Assembly (NCBI GenBank): GCA_001298555.1
Contig: LJCW01000379.1
Location: forward strand, 1 to 64,000
Length of the DNA: 64,000 bases
From: Actinobacteria bacterium OV450
GTDB lineage: Bacteria > Actinomycetota > Actinomycetes > Streptomycetales > Streptomycetaceae
Direction: 5' to 3'
In this document: positions 1 to 7,746 of the stretch, piece by piece
How positions within the stretch are numbered: the stretch's first letter is position 1
How the letters are laid out: every line of letters begins with the position of its first letter
Made by a program: the position numbers and the translations under genes
Notes under the pieces: generated by a model
Told to the model about the DNA's origin: nothing
The model's input: the letters and a program-made list of their open reading frames with translations, nothing else
Database searches by the model: none

Positions 1-93
1 CACCACCCCCCGGATCATCAACCGCAACAAGGGGGGAAAGTCATGCCGGACCCGAAGGCCGGTAGCCCCATTGCGGAGCCACGAAGAAGGTAA
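1..93 (+). other. Possible C-terminal end of a gene entering from the left edge
   Basis: The frame starting at base 1 is open to a TAA at 91-93 and would encode about 30 residues, polar and rich in Pro, Arg and Gln. An internal ATG lies at 43 after a GGGGGG run. It could be the tail of a gene that starts outside the window or a chance frame, since the neighbouring +2 frame is also open. No family is recognisable. A G-rich stretch with weak inverted symmetry (about 93-120) then separates it from the convergent asparaginase gene. Confidence 0.25.
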
Positions 94-126
94 CGGGGGG
101 ACCGGGGGGTGGGTCCCGCCGGTGGG

Positions 127-1128
127 TCAGGCCTGGACCAGGGCCGCGTCCTGGGTGCCCAGCGCGCGGGCCAGGACGCGGGCCTGCTCCGCCGGGTCCG
201 TGGCGGCCAGCAGGGCCGAGAGGACCGCGATGCGGGCCTGTCCGGCGCGGAGCGTGCCCGTCGGGACGGCGCCCGCGGCGACCAGGTCCACGGCCCCGCC
301 GTGCGTGTAGATCTCGGTGACCGGGCCGGCCGGGACCCGCGTGGTCAGGGCGACGAGCACGCCCCGCGCGATGGCCTCCTTGACCGCGTCCACGATCTCC
401 GGCGTGGCGTTGCCGGCCCCGGTGCCGATCAGGACGATGCCCCGCGCCCCGGCGGCGACCGCGGCGTTCAGGAGCACCGGGTCGCCGTCGGCGTGGTGCA
501 TCACCATGTCGACGCGCGGCGGCAGTTCGGGCATCGCGGGCAGCGGCAGCGGCTCGGGACGCTGCGGGGTGCGCAGCATGGTCACCTTGCCGAAGCCGAT
601 CTTCCCGAGCAGTTCCTTCGAGGGGTCGGCGAACGCGTCAAGCGCCACCGCCTGGGTCTTGACCGTGCCGCGGGCCGCGTGCACCCGTCCGGCGAAGGAG
701 ATCAGCACGCCGAGCCCGCGGGTGTTCGCGGCGGTGAGGAGGGCGTCGTACAGGTTGCCCGGGCCGTCCCCGTCGGCGGTGCCCATGGGGCGCTGCGCGC
801 CGGTGAAGACGATGGTGCGCGGGTCGTGGTGGTGCAGGTCGACGAGGAAGGCCGACTCCTCCAGGGTGTCGGTGCCGTGCGTGACGACGATGCCGTCGAC
901 GTCCGGGTCGGCGAGCACCTCGTGCACGGTCCGCAGCAGGGTGAGCTGGTGGGCCGTGGTGAGCCGGGGGCTGTTCACGCTGAACAGGTCCACCACCTCG
1001 ACGGTGATGTCCTCGGGCAGCGGCGCGGTGGCCATGACCTCGCGCCCGTCGGCGTCGGCCGCGAAGCCGGAGCCCTGCCAGCGGCTGGCTATCGTGCCGC
1101 CCGTGCTGATGACGACGATCCGTCCCAT
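127..1128 (-). CDS. L-asparaginase (asparaginase/glutaminase family)
   Basis: Hydrolyses L-asparagine to aspartate and ammonia. The 333-residue protein has both family signatures: STGGTIAS near residues 8-15, carrying the nucleophilic Thr, and THGTDTLEE near residue 85, carrying the second catalytic Thr-Asp pair. Length fits the bacterial type I/II family (about 320-350 aa). No signal peptide is visible, so it is probably cytoplasmic. I chose the ATG at 1128 because an AGGGG ribosome binding site lies 7-8 nt upstream; an in-frame GTG sits two codons earlier. It is divergent from an AsnC/Lrp regulator, and the shared spacer carries GCAAT/ATTGC dyads, which suggests amino-acid-responsive control by that neighbour (inference). 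Confidence 0.92.
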   Translation of the reverse strand: MGRIVVISTGGTIASRWQGSGFAADADGREVMATAPLPEDITVEVVDLFSVNSPRLTTAHQLTLLRTVHEVLADPDVDGIVVTHGTDTLEESAFLVDLHHHDPRTIVFTGAQRPMGTADGDGPGNLYDALLTAANTRGLGVLISFAGRVHAARGTVKTQAVALDAFADPSKELLGKIGFGKVTMLRTPQRPEPLPLPAMPELPPRVDMVMHHADGDPVLLNAAVAAGARGIVLIGTGAGNATPEIVDAVKEAIARGVLVALTTRVPAGPVTEIYTHGGAVDLVAAGAVPTGTLRAGQARIAVLSALLAATDPAEQARVLARALGTQDAALVQA

Positions 1129-1186
1129 GACCACCCCTTCTCACGTACGGGTGATACCTCGTACAGACGTTCAGAAATGCCGTAGC

Positions 1187-1266
1187 GAGCAATGATAGTG
1201 AGATCCCCGCGCAATGGGATTGCCACTTTCAACCTGCCTGTTCGCAATCGCTGCGCGATAATTGCG
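1187..1266. promoter_or_regulatory. Candidate AsnC/Lrp operator cluster in divergent promoter
   Basis: The spacer between asparaginase and the Lrp-type gene holds GCAAT at 1189-1193, a perfect GCAAT-GGG-ATTGC dyad at 1211-1223, and CGCAAT (1243-1248) paired with ATTGCG (1261-1266). The last arm lies just before the regulator's start codon. AsnC/Lrp proteins bind such imperfect dyads in phased arrays, so autoregulation plus asparaginase control is likely but unproven. Confidence 0.5.
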
Positions 1267-1268
1267 CC

Positions 1269-1718
1269 ATGGACGCCATTGACCGTGAAATCTTGCGTGA
1301 GCTCCAGGCCGACGGCCGCCTCAGCAACCAGGAGCTGGCCCAGCGTGTCGGCTTGACCCCGTCCCCCTGCATGCGCAGGGTGCGCCAGCTCGAAGAGGAG
1401 GGGGTGATCCAGGGCTACCGTGCGGTGATCGCCCCCGAGGCGGTCGACCGCGGCTTCGAGGTGCTGGTCTCGGTCGAGGTGCGCCGCGACCGCGACGCCG
1501 TCGAGGCTTTCGAGGCGGCCCTGCACGACATTCCCGACGTCATCGAGGCGTACCGGCTCTTCGGCAGCCCCGGCTGCCTGCTGCGGATCGCCGTCGCGGA
1601 CCTGCGCGCGTACGAACGCCTGTGGATCGAGAAGCTGACCGCGCTCTCCGGGGTCACGGAGGTCAACTCGCAGATCATCATGAAAAGGATCAAGGAACCG
1701 CGGGGCCTGCCCGTCTGA
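1269..1718 (+). CDS. Lrp/AsnC family transcriptional regulator
   Basis: This 149-residue protein has the classic family layout. An N-terminal winged helix-turn-helix (residues about 1-60; recognition helix around LTPSPCMRRVRQLEEEG) is followed by a C-terminal RAM/AsnC ligand-binding ferredoxin-like domain (about 65-145; includes EAYRLFGSPGCLLRI). Length is exactly typical. Such proteins form octamers and sense amino acids. Its divergent orientation from L-asparaginase and the dyads in the shared spacer suggest it controls asparagine catabolism and its own transcription. The ATG at 1269 begins the normal HTH sequence (MDAIDREILREL). Confidence 0.93.
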   Translation: MDAIDREILRELQADGRLSNQELAQRVGLTPSPCMRRVRQLEEEGVIQGYRAVIAPEAVDRGFEVLVSVEVRRDRDAVEAFEAALHDIPDVIEAYRLFGSPGCLLRIAVADLRAYERLWIEKLTALSGVTEVNSQIIMKRIKEPRGLPV

Positions 1719-1762
1719 GCTCGCGTCTCGCGCTCCGGGCGCGCATTGACCGACGGCGACTT

Positions 1763-1781
1763 TTAGGTGAGCCTTACCTTG
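1763..1781 (+). promoter_or_regulatory. Iron box (DmdR1/IdeR-type operator)
   Basis: The 19-mer TTAGGTGAGCCTTACCTTG is a near-perfect match to the actinobacterial DmdR1/IdeR/DtxR iron box (TTAGGTNAGNCTNACCTAA, either strand). It lies about 55 nt upstream of the membrane protein at 1835, so that gene is probably repressed when iron is sufficient. Confidence 0.75.
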
Positions 1782-1834
1782 CTTTTGGAGGCCGTCGGTA
1801 CGGCCCCGTCCTCGTCGTCCCCGGAGCCCTCCTC

Positions 1835-2425
1835 ATGCTGTCGTCCGTCGCCCCGGCCCCAGTCGCCGCCCCGTCGCCCGGCCACACCCCGGCCGCGCGG
1901 CCCGTCCGCCTGTACGACTCCTGGTGGACCGTGGCCGCGGCGGGTCTGTTCGCGGCGCTCGCCCTGACGGCCGCCCTCTGGCTCTCCGCCCACGTCCGCA
2001 CGGACGCCTCGCTGCACACGGCGGCGCTCTTCGTCCACCTCGCGTCCCTCGTCCTGGGCTTCGGCGCCGTCCTGTCCGCCGACTACTACGGCGTCCTGTG
2101 GGCCACCCGGCGGTGCTCGCTCGAAGAAGTGCTCGGCGCCGCCTCCCGGCTGCACGTGCCGATCTGGGCCGGCCTCGGCGGACTCGTCGCGAGCGGGATG
2201 ATGCTGCACCCCGACCTCGGCTCGAAACTGACGCTGACCAAGCTGGCGCTCGTCCTCGCGCTGACCCTCAACGGCCTCCAGGCCGGGCTGCTGGGCCGCA
2301 GGCTCGCGGCCGCCACGGGACCGGTCGGCCGCGGGATGCTGGCCTGGGGCGGGGCCACCGCCGCCGTGTCGCAGGCGTGCTGGTGGGGCGCCGTCGCGAT
2401 CGGCTTCCTCAACTCCAACGGCTGA
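1835..2425 (+). CDS. Iron-regulated multi-pass membrane protein, function unknown
   Basis: This is a 196-residue integral membrane protein. After a short Pro/Ala-rich N-terminus there are about five hydrophobic segments (roughly residues 33-52, 65-85, 105-125, 135-152 and 165-190). I do not recognise a named family; the fold somewhat resembles CopD/DUF2269-like small membrane proteins. The ATG at 1835 is chosen because a GGAG lies just upstream and because the frame upstream of it reads across the iron box and into the lrp-type gene. The iron box at 1763-1781 suggests a role in iron or haem homeostasis, for example an accessory to siderophore uptake or to a cytochrome-like process (inference from the operator only). 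Confidence 0.7.
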   Translation: MLSSVAPAPVAAPSPGHTPAARPVRLYDSWWTVAAAGLFAALALTAALWLSAHVRTDASLHTAALFVHLASLVLGFGAVLSADYYGVLWATRRCSLEEVLGAASRLHVPIWAGLGGLVASGMMLHPDLGSKLTLTKLALVLALTLNGLQAGLLGRRLAAATGPVGRGMLAWGGATAAVSQACWWGAVAIGFLNSNG

Positions 2426-2446
2426 CGGCGCACACCGGCTCCGCCG

Positions 2447-3079
2447 TCAGCGCGGCGCGACCAGCGGCCCGAGCGGCGTACCGCGCAGCCTCTCCACGAC
2501 GGGTGCGCCGCGCCGGGCCAGCAGGGTCAGGGGCCAGGCGACCGCGGCGCCGACCAGGACGCCGAGCACGACGTCGTGCGGGTAGTGGGCACCGACCCAC
2601 ACCCGGGAGAACGCCATCAGCAGCGCGGCCGGGGCGGCGAGCGCGCCGAGGCGCCGGTCGGTGAGCCACAGGGCCGTGGCCGCCGCGGCCGCGATGGCGG
2701 CGTGGTTGCTGGGGAAGGACCAGTCGCCCGGCGGCGGGCAGGCCTCCAGGGTGAGGGCGTGCAGGGTCCGGCAGGGCCGCTGTTCCCGGATCAGCGACTT
2801 GAGCAGGGTGTCCGCGAGGAAGGCCGTCACGACGACGGCGGGCGCGGCCAGCGCCATGGCCGTCCGCTCCGGCCGGCCGGGGCGGGACCGCGCCCGCCAC
2901 CAGGCCGCCGCCATGAGCAGCCCGAAGAGCGCCAGGCCGTACGTCGACCAGCCCGACACCAGCGAGTCCAGCCAGCCCGGGGCGCGCCCGGCGAGAGCGG
3001 TGATGCGGGTGTACAGGGGACCGTCGACGGACGGCCCGTCCAGGGCGGTCACGACCGCGGGGCCGGAGGGGGCCATCAT
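2447..3079 (-). CDS. PAP2-family membrane phosphatase (undecaprenyl-PP/PA phosphatase-like)
   Basis: Dephosphorylates lipid phosphates such as undecaprenyl pyrophosphate, phosphatidate or phosphatidylglycerophosphate at the membrane. The 210-residue protein has all three PAP2 motifs: KSLIREQRP (KX6RP, about residue 92), PSNHA (PSGH-type, about 126) and SRVWVGAHYPHD (SRX5HX3D, about 160). Five to six hydrophobic helices surround them. It converges on the membrane protein at 1835 and is divergent from the BlaI repressor, so its promoter region overlaps the BlaI dyads; co-regulation by BlaI is possible. The GTG/ATG context is resolved by two consecutive ATG codons, 3077-3079 and 3074-3076, after a GGGAG element. 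Confidence 0.9.
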   Translation of the reverse strand: MMAPSGPAVVTALDGPSVDGPLYTRITALAGRAPGWLDSLVSGWSTYGLALFGLLMAAAWWRARSRPGRPERTAMALAAPAVVVTAFLADTLLKSLIREQRPCRTLHALTLEACPPPGDWSFPSNHAAIAAAAATALWLTDRRLGALAAPAALLMAFSRVWVGAHYPHDVVLGVLVGAAVAWPLTLLARRGAPVVERLRGTPLGPLVAPR

Positions 3080-3127
3080 GTACTGCTCCCATCGTGCGAG
3101 TGCGAGTGGGCGGGAGGACCCGATCGA

Positions 3128-3161
3128 CTACAGTCCTGTAGACGGTCTACCCACTGTAGAC
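3128..3161. promoter_or_regulatory. Paired BlaI/MecI-type operators
   Basis: Two dyads sit in the divergent spacer before blaI. CTACAG-TC-CTGTAG (3128-3141) is a perfect inverted repeat, and GTCTAC-CCACT-GTAGAC (3145-3161) has perfect 6-bp arms. TACA/TGTA half sites are typical of BlaI/MecI repressors, so autorepression and possible repression of the PAP2 gene are expected. Confidence 0.7.
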
Positions 3162-3185
3162 GATGACGTGCGGAGGTTCGTTCCC

Positions 3186-3557
3186 ATGGGTGACCCGAAC
3201 GCCGAACGGCTCCCCTCGGGCGGCCTGGAGGCGAGCGTGCTCGCGGCCCTGTGGACGGCCGGCGGCCCGCTCACCCCCGGGCAGGTGCAGGAGGCCCTGG
3301 GCACCTCGCACGCCCGGACGACCGTGACGACGATCCTGTCCCGCCTGTACGAGAAGGGCACCGTCACCCGCACGCGGTCCGGCCGCGGCTACGCCTACCT
3401 CCCGGCCGAGGACGCCTCGGGCCTGACCGCCCGCCGCATGCACTCGGAGCTCGAGCGCAACGAGGACCGGGGCGCCGTCCTGTCCCGCTTCGTCTCGCAG
3501 CTCAGCGACGAGGACGAGCGGACCCTGCGCTCCCTCCTCGAAGGCGGCGACCGGTGA
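3186..3557 (+). CDS. BlaI/MecI/CopY family repressor
   Basis: A 123-residue winged-helix repressor. The N-terminal wHTH (residues about 10-80, including TVTTILSRLYEKGTVTRTRS) and C-terminal dimerisation helices (about 85-120, ending LRSLLEGGDR) match the penicillinase-repressor family. It overlaps the next gene, an M56-family BlaR1-like protease, by GTGA. In this family the membrane protease inactivates the repressor by cleavage after a cell-wall signal. Dyads 25-58 nt upstream are good candidate operators. Start at ATG 3186 gives normal length; upstream in-frame codons run through the operator region. Confidence 0.92.
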   Translation: MGDPNAERLPSGGLEASVLAALWTAGGPLTPGQVQEALGTSHARTTVTTILSRLYEKGTVTRTRSGRGYAYLPAEDASGLTARRMHSELERNEDRGAVLSRFVSQLSDEDERTLRSLLEGGDR

Positions 3558-4489
3558 TCGTCATGGTGTGGCTGCCGCTGCTCGTGCCGTTCCTGGCCGG
3601 GCCCGCGGGCCGGCGCCTCGTCTCCTGCCTGCCCCCACGGCAGGCCGCCTGGCTGCTGGCCGTCACGGCCGCGGGCCTCGCGGCGGGCAGCACCGCGGCG
3701 CTCACGCTGCTCGTCGTGCCCGGCGCCACGCACCTGCCCGCCGTCGCCGCACTCGGCCGGCTCCTGACCCCGCTCTCCACGGGCTCGGCCGACGCGGTCG
3801 TGGCGGTCGCGGTCGCCGCGCTGGCCCTGCTGCTGCTCTGCGCCGCCCTGTTCGTACGGGGCCTGCACCGGCGGTGGACCCAGCTGGGACGGGCGAAGCG
3901 GCTGGCGGCCCGCGCCGACGGCGAACTCCTCGTACTGGCCGATGAGTTCCCCGACGCGTACGCACTGCCCGGGCGGCCGGGCCGGATCGTGGTGACGGCG
4001 GGCATGCTGCGCGCCCTGTCGGCCGCCGAACGCGAGGCGCTCTTCGCGCACGAGCGCGCCCATCTGCGCGGCCGCCACCACCTGTTCACCGCGGTGACAG
4101 AGCTGTCCGCCCTGTGCCACCCCGCCCTCGGCGCGCTGCGCGAGCCGCTCGCGTACGCGCTGGAGCGCTGCGCCGACGAGGCCGCGGCGCACGCCGTCGG
4201 CGACCGGCGCCTCACGGCTCAGGCGATCGGCAGGGCGGCGCTCGCGGCCCGCGGCGCCGCACGCCGCCCGGACCTGGCCCTGGCCGCGACGGCGGGCCCG
4301 GTCCCCCGCCGCGTGGCGGCCCACCTGGCACCCGCCACCCCGGCGCCCCGCACCCCGCCGAACCCGGGCCTCGCCATCGCGGCAGCCCTCCTGACCTGCC
4401 TGACCCTCTCGGCGACGGCAGCCCTGGAGGCCGCAACGGACCTCCACACGAACATCGAGGTCGCCCAGGGCGAACTCCACTCCCCCTGA
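3554..4489 (+). CDS. M56-family membrane metalloprotease (BlaR1-like)
   Basis: A 311-residue membrane zinc protease with GTG start overlapping the blaI stop. It has about three N-terminal membrane segments (residues 5-20, 35-60, 80-105), then a cytoplasmic domain with the zinc motif HERAH (about residue 178) and a last hydrophobic helix near 280. It lacks the C-terminal penicillin-binding sensor domain of true BlaR1, as is usual for the short actinobacterial M56 proteins. Expected role: regulated proteolysis of the BlaI repressor encoded just upstream. It is the last gene before the defence island. Confidence 0.88.
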   Translation: MIVMVWLPLLVPFLAGPAGRRLVSCLPPRQAAWLLAVTAAGLAAGSTAALTLLVVPGATHLPAVAALGRLLTPLSTGSADAVVAVAVAALALLLLCAALFVRGLHRRWTQLGRAKRLAARADGELLVLADEFPDAYALPGRPGRIVVTAGMLRALSAAEREALFAHERAHLRGRHHLFTAVTELSALCHPALGALREPLAYALERCADEAAAHAVGDRRLTAQAIGRAALAARGAARRPDLALAATAGPVPRRVAAHLAPATPAPRTPPNPGLAIAAALLTCLTLSATAALEAATDLHTNIEVAQGELHSP

Positions 4490-4617
4490 CGCCCCCCAAG
4501 CCCCCACCCGGTCACGCCCCCAGACACAACCGGGCCACCGCACCGACCGCTCCGAACCGAAGCCCCGGCTCAGACGTCGTCGCGCACGGGCTCCCCATGA
4601 CACCCCACACACTGACC

Positions 4618-5823
4618 TCATCGGCCCGCGAGCATACGCCGGATCAGTTCCTGAACCTCCGCCAGCAGCGCGTCCGGCTGCTGGTCCAAGTCCAGGGCGT
4701 GCTGGTGCAGAACCGTTCCCGCCCGGCGCACTCGGTGACTGGTCAGCATCGCGTTGCCCTTCGCGTACACCAGATGGCCCTCTGACAGCCCGAGTGCAGT
4801 GCAATAGGCCAGCATCTGGTAGAGGTCCTCGTTGGGGTAGCCGCTCCGCTTGCGGGCCTTGTATTTGGCGTCGGCTACGATGCCCGGCGCCCCCGAGTCC
4901 GAGTACCACACGAAATCCGGCCGTAGCCGAACGGAGTCGCCTTCGTCCATATGCATGCCCTTCGTCTGGAGAACGCTCCGCCCGCCGTGGGGCCGTAGCG
5001 CTTCCCGCAGGGCCGCGCACACGAAGTCCTCGTACACACGGTTCATGTCGAAGACAAAGCCGTCCATGCGCAACCCTCCGGGCAGGTGTTCCGCCGACGC
5101 CCCTTCCAGAACCACCTTCGCGAGGTGGAGGGCCCCGTGGTAGCGGGCGTTGAGCCGCGTCGGCCGCCAGGCCGGAACCGGCTCCCCCCGCACGAGTGTC
5201 GTGATGTCTGCCAGCCGAGTCCGCTGGTGCAACAGCCGGGTCCGTATCGCCCGGGGCACGCCTGGAAGGCGCAGGAGACGGTCGACAGCAGTGCGCAGGA
5301 TCTGGTTCTCGGCGATGTCGGTCGTGAATTCGTCGTAGGCCACCTCCACCGGCAGAGGCATGCCGAATCGTCGCCTGATCTGATCGGCTTCCCGTATGCG
5401 CCCCCGTATGACGAGGGACGCCTCCTCGACGGTGCGATAGCCCTGGAGCAGTCCCTGCCTCAGCGCCCGGTCGATCTGCCGCTCGACGGCGTGGGCGAGC
5501 GCGGGAAGGAGATCGCTGTGCTCAGCGAGATCGACCATTCCGTCCTGCCAGCCGCTCGGGTCAGTGCTGTAGCCGAGCAGGAAGAACAGACGCGGGACCG
5601 GCACCTTGGGGGTGATACGCACCGTGACCGTCCCGGCACCCGGTACGGCAAGCGCCACAACCCCGACCTTGCTCCCGGCACGCAACCGCCACGTCCCCGG
5701 CTCATAGGGGTCGGGGGCGGCTTCATCAAGGATCTTGGCTGCGGCCAGCGCGCGGCCGACCTGGTCCGTGATGAGGAATGGCCGGGCAGGTGTGTGTTCG
5801 ACCAGGGGGACGACGTACGTCAC
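4618..5823 (-). CDS. mcrC: McrC-type nuclease subunit of a modification-dependent restriction system
   Basis: 401 residues. The C-terminal half carries the PD-(D/E)xK nuclease core of McrC: RLRPDFVWY followed by IVADAKYK (about residues 300-325). The N-terminal part resembles the McrC domain that binds the McrB AAA ring. GTG start at 5823 overlaps the McrB-like stop (GTGA), so the two are translationally coupled. McrC cuts DNA when its partner McrB, a GTPase or ATPase, recognises modified bases and translocates. It is the last gene of the minus-strand operon T5orf172 protein, McrB, McrC, and forms the left edge of the island. The 128 bp between it and the M56 gene show nothing notable. Confidence 0.88.
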   Translation of the reverse strand: MTYVVPLVEHTPARPFLITDQVGRALAAAKILDEAAPDPYEPGTWRLRAGSKVGVVALAVPGAGTVTVRITPKVPVPRLFFLLGYSTDPSGWQDGMVDLAEHSDLLPALAHAVERQIDRALRQGLLQGYRTVEEASLVIRGRIREADQIRRRFGMPLPVEVAYDEFTTDIAENQILRTAVDRLLRLPGVPRAIRTRLLHQRTRLADITTLVRGEPVPAWRPTRLNARYHGALHLAKVVLEGASAEHLPGGLRMDGFVFDMNRVYEDFVCAALREALRPHGGRSVLQTKGMHMDEGDSVRLRPDFVWYSDSGAPGIVADAKYKARKRSGYPNEDLYQMLAYCTALGLSEGHLVYAKGNAMLTSHRVRRAGTVLHQHALDLDQQPDALLAEVQELIRRMLAGR

Positions 5824-7670
5824 TGCGGTTCGGGCCCCTCGCCGGCATGGCCCTGCCCGGATCGCCGTGCCACTGCCTGGCGCAGCGCCGGTAGCCCGTA
5901 ACGGCTCTCGATGTCCAGTCCCTCGCCGTAGTGGTGTTCCTCCAGCAGTGGAAGAATCTTGGTTCGCCAGGTCCGTTCCAGGCCTCCGGCCCGGAAGACC
6001 CCCGGCTTCATCAGGTAGGAGGGTCCAATCCGGAAGTCGGCGTCGTCGATCCGGGCATTGAGCTCGTCCAGCAGGTCCGCCGGCTCGGAGTCCTTTTCGT
6101 CACCGAGCCAGCGACGCAGCAGGCCGCCGGTCGGCTCGATGCGCGGAGAGAGCTCAACGAAGGCGAAGCGCCGCCGCATCGCCGCGTCCACGAGGGCGAT
6201 CGATCGGTCGGCAGTGTTCATGGTGCCGATGATGAAAAGATTGCGCGGCAGGAAGAAGTCCTCACCCGAGTAGGTCAGGCGAACTGACCGGTCTCGGTAC
6301 TCCAGGAGGAAGTACAGCTCGCCGAAGACCTTGGCAAGGTTCGCCCGGTTGATCTCGTCGATGATCAGGAAATGCGGGATGTGCCGGTTTCCCTCCCGGC
6401 GGGCGAGTTCGGCGAACTCCCGCAGCGGACCGGCCGTGAGGCGGAACGCAACCTCGCGGGTCAGACGGTCCTCGCGAGGGCGGAAGCCCTCGAAGAAGTC
6501 CTCGTAGGCATAGGAAGGATGGAACTGGACGAGCTTCACCTGCTCGCGCCCGCCGCCGAAATACTCGGCGAGCTCCTGCGCAAGAAAGGTCTTCCCCGTG
6601 CCAGGAGGGCCGTAGAAGATCAACTGCTTCTCATCCGCGAGGAGATTTCTGATCTCCTCCAACCAATCCATGCGGTGCACGTTGAGCTTCTTCCGCAGTT
6701 CCTCGGTGGGCTCGGGCAGCTCCACCTCACGGCGGGCCATGACCGCCAAGGGCTCGACTCCGGACGCGTCCTCGCTGTCCCGAGCCTCCTCCACCAGTTC
6801 TTCGTCGCTGACGCCGAGTCCGTCGATGATGGCCTTGGAAGTCGTCAGATCGACCACCACGTGTTTCAGCGACAACTGCTGTCGAAGTTCTTGGGGCAGC
6901 TCCTCCAGCAGGAAGCCCTCCCGCCCCCACTCGACTGGGCGCCGCAGGTTGCTGCTCCCGTCCTCGGCCACTCGCTGCTCGACGCTTCCGGTGATCTCGC
7001 CGATGTACAGCCGGCCGTCGGAGACGGTGCACACCGTGTCCCCCGGTCGCATCCGGGAGAAAAAGGCATGCAACTCATCAACGAGTTGCACCTTCTCGTT
7101 GTACGTCGCAGCCGACTCGTAGTCTTCATCCACGAAGGTACGGAGCTGCTCCTTGCTGACTTTCTGGGCCACGTCCGGCCGCAGCCGGAGGCCGACGAGG
7201 GTCACCCGGCCCTCGACGAGCCAGACGTTCTGCACGAGATCGAGTCCGGCCGGGTGCGGCCCCCTGACGAGCCACGCCCGGCTGGGGCCGGACCAGACCT
7301 GTTCGAGGAAATCGGCGAGCGGCCGACCGTCATCGGTCTTCCACTCGAGCCATCCGTTGCAGCTGCGGCCCACGAGAATGTCGCCGGCGGCGGACGGTGA
7401 ATTGCACTCGACGTCCCGGGTCACCTCCAGCCATCCCGGCCAGGTGGTGCTCTCGCGTATCGCCCCTTCCGCGATCAGTTTCTCCCGCAGCCGGTGCGAG
7501 GAGGGTGTCCTCAGCGGAAACGAAGGAACGACGTCCCGGCGAGCAGGGGACCCCGCGAGCACGACCATCTTCTGGCTGCCGTTGGTGCCCATCTCGGAGA
7601 GCAGCCTGCCGCGCGCAGTCGGTCCTCCGTGCGGCAGACGAAGCTGGAACTCGGGGTACTCCTGGGCCAT
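5820..7670 (-). CDS. mcrB: McrB-like AAA+ NTPase with DUF4357 and EVE/PUA-like reader domains
   Basis: A 616-residue motor subunit. Domain order as read: an N-terminal segment with a DUF4357-like motif (SAAGDILVGRSCNGWLEW, about residues 95-115); a middle region with an EVE/PUA-like pattern (MRPGDTVC, LYIGEITGSV, about 210-290), a fold often used to read modified bases; then an AAA+ domain with Walker A GPPGTGKT (about 355), a Walker B-like FLIIDEINRA (about 430) and MNTADRSIALVD (about 490), all characteristic of McrB. ATG 7670 follows a GAGGAGAG ribosome binding site. The reader domain differs from E. coli McrB and probably sets which modification is restricted. Whether it uses GTP or ATP cannot be told from sequence. 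Confidence 0.87.
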   Translation of the reverse strand: MAQEYPEFQLRLPHGGPTARGRLLSEMGTNGSQKMVVLAGSPARRDVVPSFPLRTPSSHRLREKLIAEGAIRESTTWPGWLEVTRDVECNSPSAAGDILVGRSCNGWLEWKTDDGRPLADFLEQVWSGPSRAWLVRGPHPAGLDLVQNVWLVEGRVTLVGLRLRPDVAQKVSKEQLRTFVDEDYESAATYNEKVQLVDELHAFFSRMRPGDTVCTVSDGRLYIGEITGSVEQRVAEDGSSNLRRPVEWGREGFLLEELPQELRQQLSLKHVVVDLTTSKAIIDGLGVSDEELVEEARDSEDASGVEPLAVMARREVELPEPTEELRKKLNVHRMDWLEEIRNLLADEKQLIFYGPPGTGKTFLAQELAEYFGGGREQVKLVQFHPSYAYEDFFEGFRPREDRLTREVAFRLTAGPLREFAELARREGNRHIPHFLIIDEINRANLAKVFGELYFLLEYRDRSVRLTYSGEDFFLPRNLFIIGTMNTADRSIALVDAAMRRRFAFVELSPRIEPTGGLLRRWLGDEKDSEPADLLDELNARIDDADFRIGPSYLMKPGVFRAGGLERTWRTKILPLLEEHHYGEGLDIESRYGLPALRQAVARRSGQGHAGEGPEPQ

Positions 7671-7746
7671 TGCTCTCCTCGTACGGCGTGCTGCGGTCGT
7701 TGGCGTCGTTGATCGGGCGTTCGGGCGCGGCGGCGACGCACCACAG

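Noticed and set aside
3395..5020. A 541-codon minus frame across M56 and McrC
   Set aside because: It covers the M56 gene and part of mcrC in a different frame and lacks any domain or sensible start.
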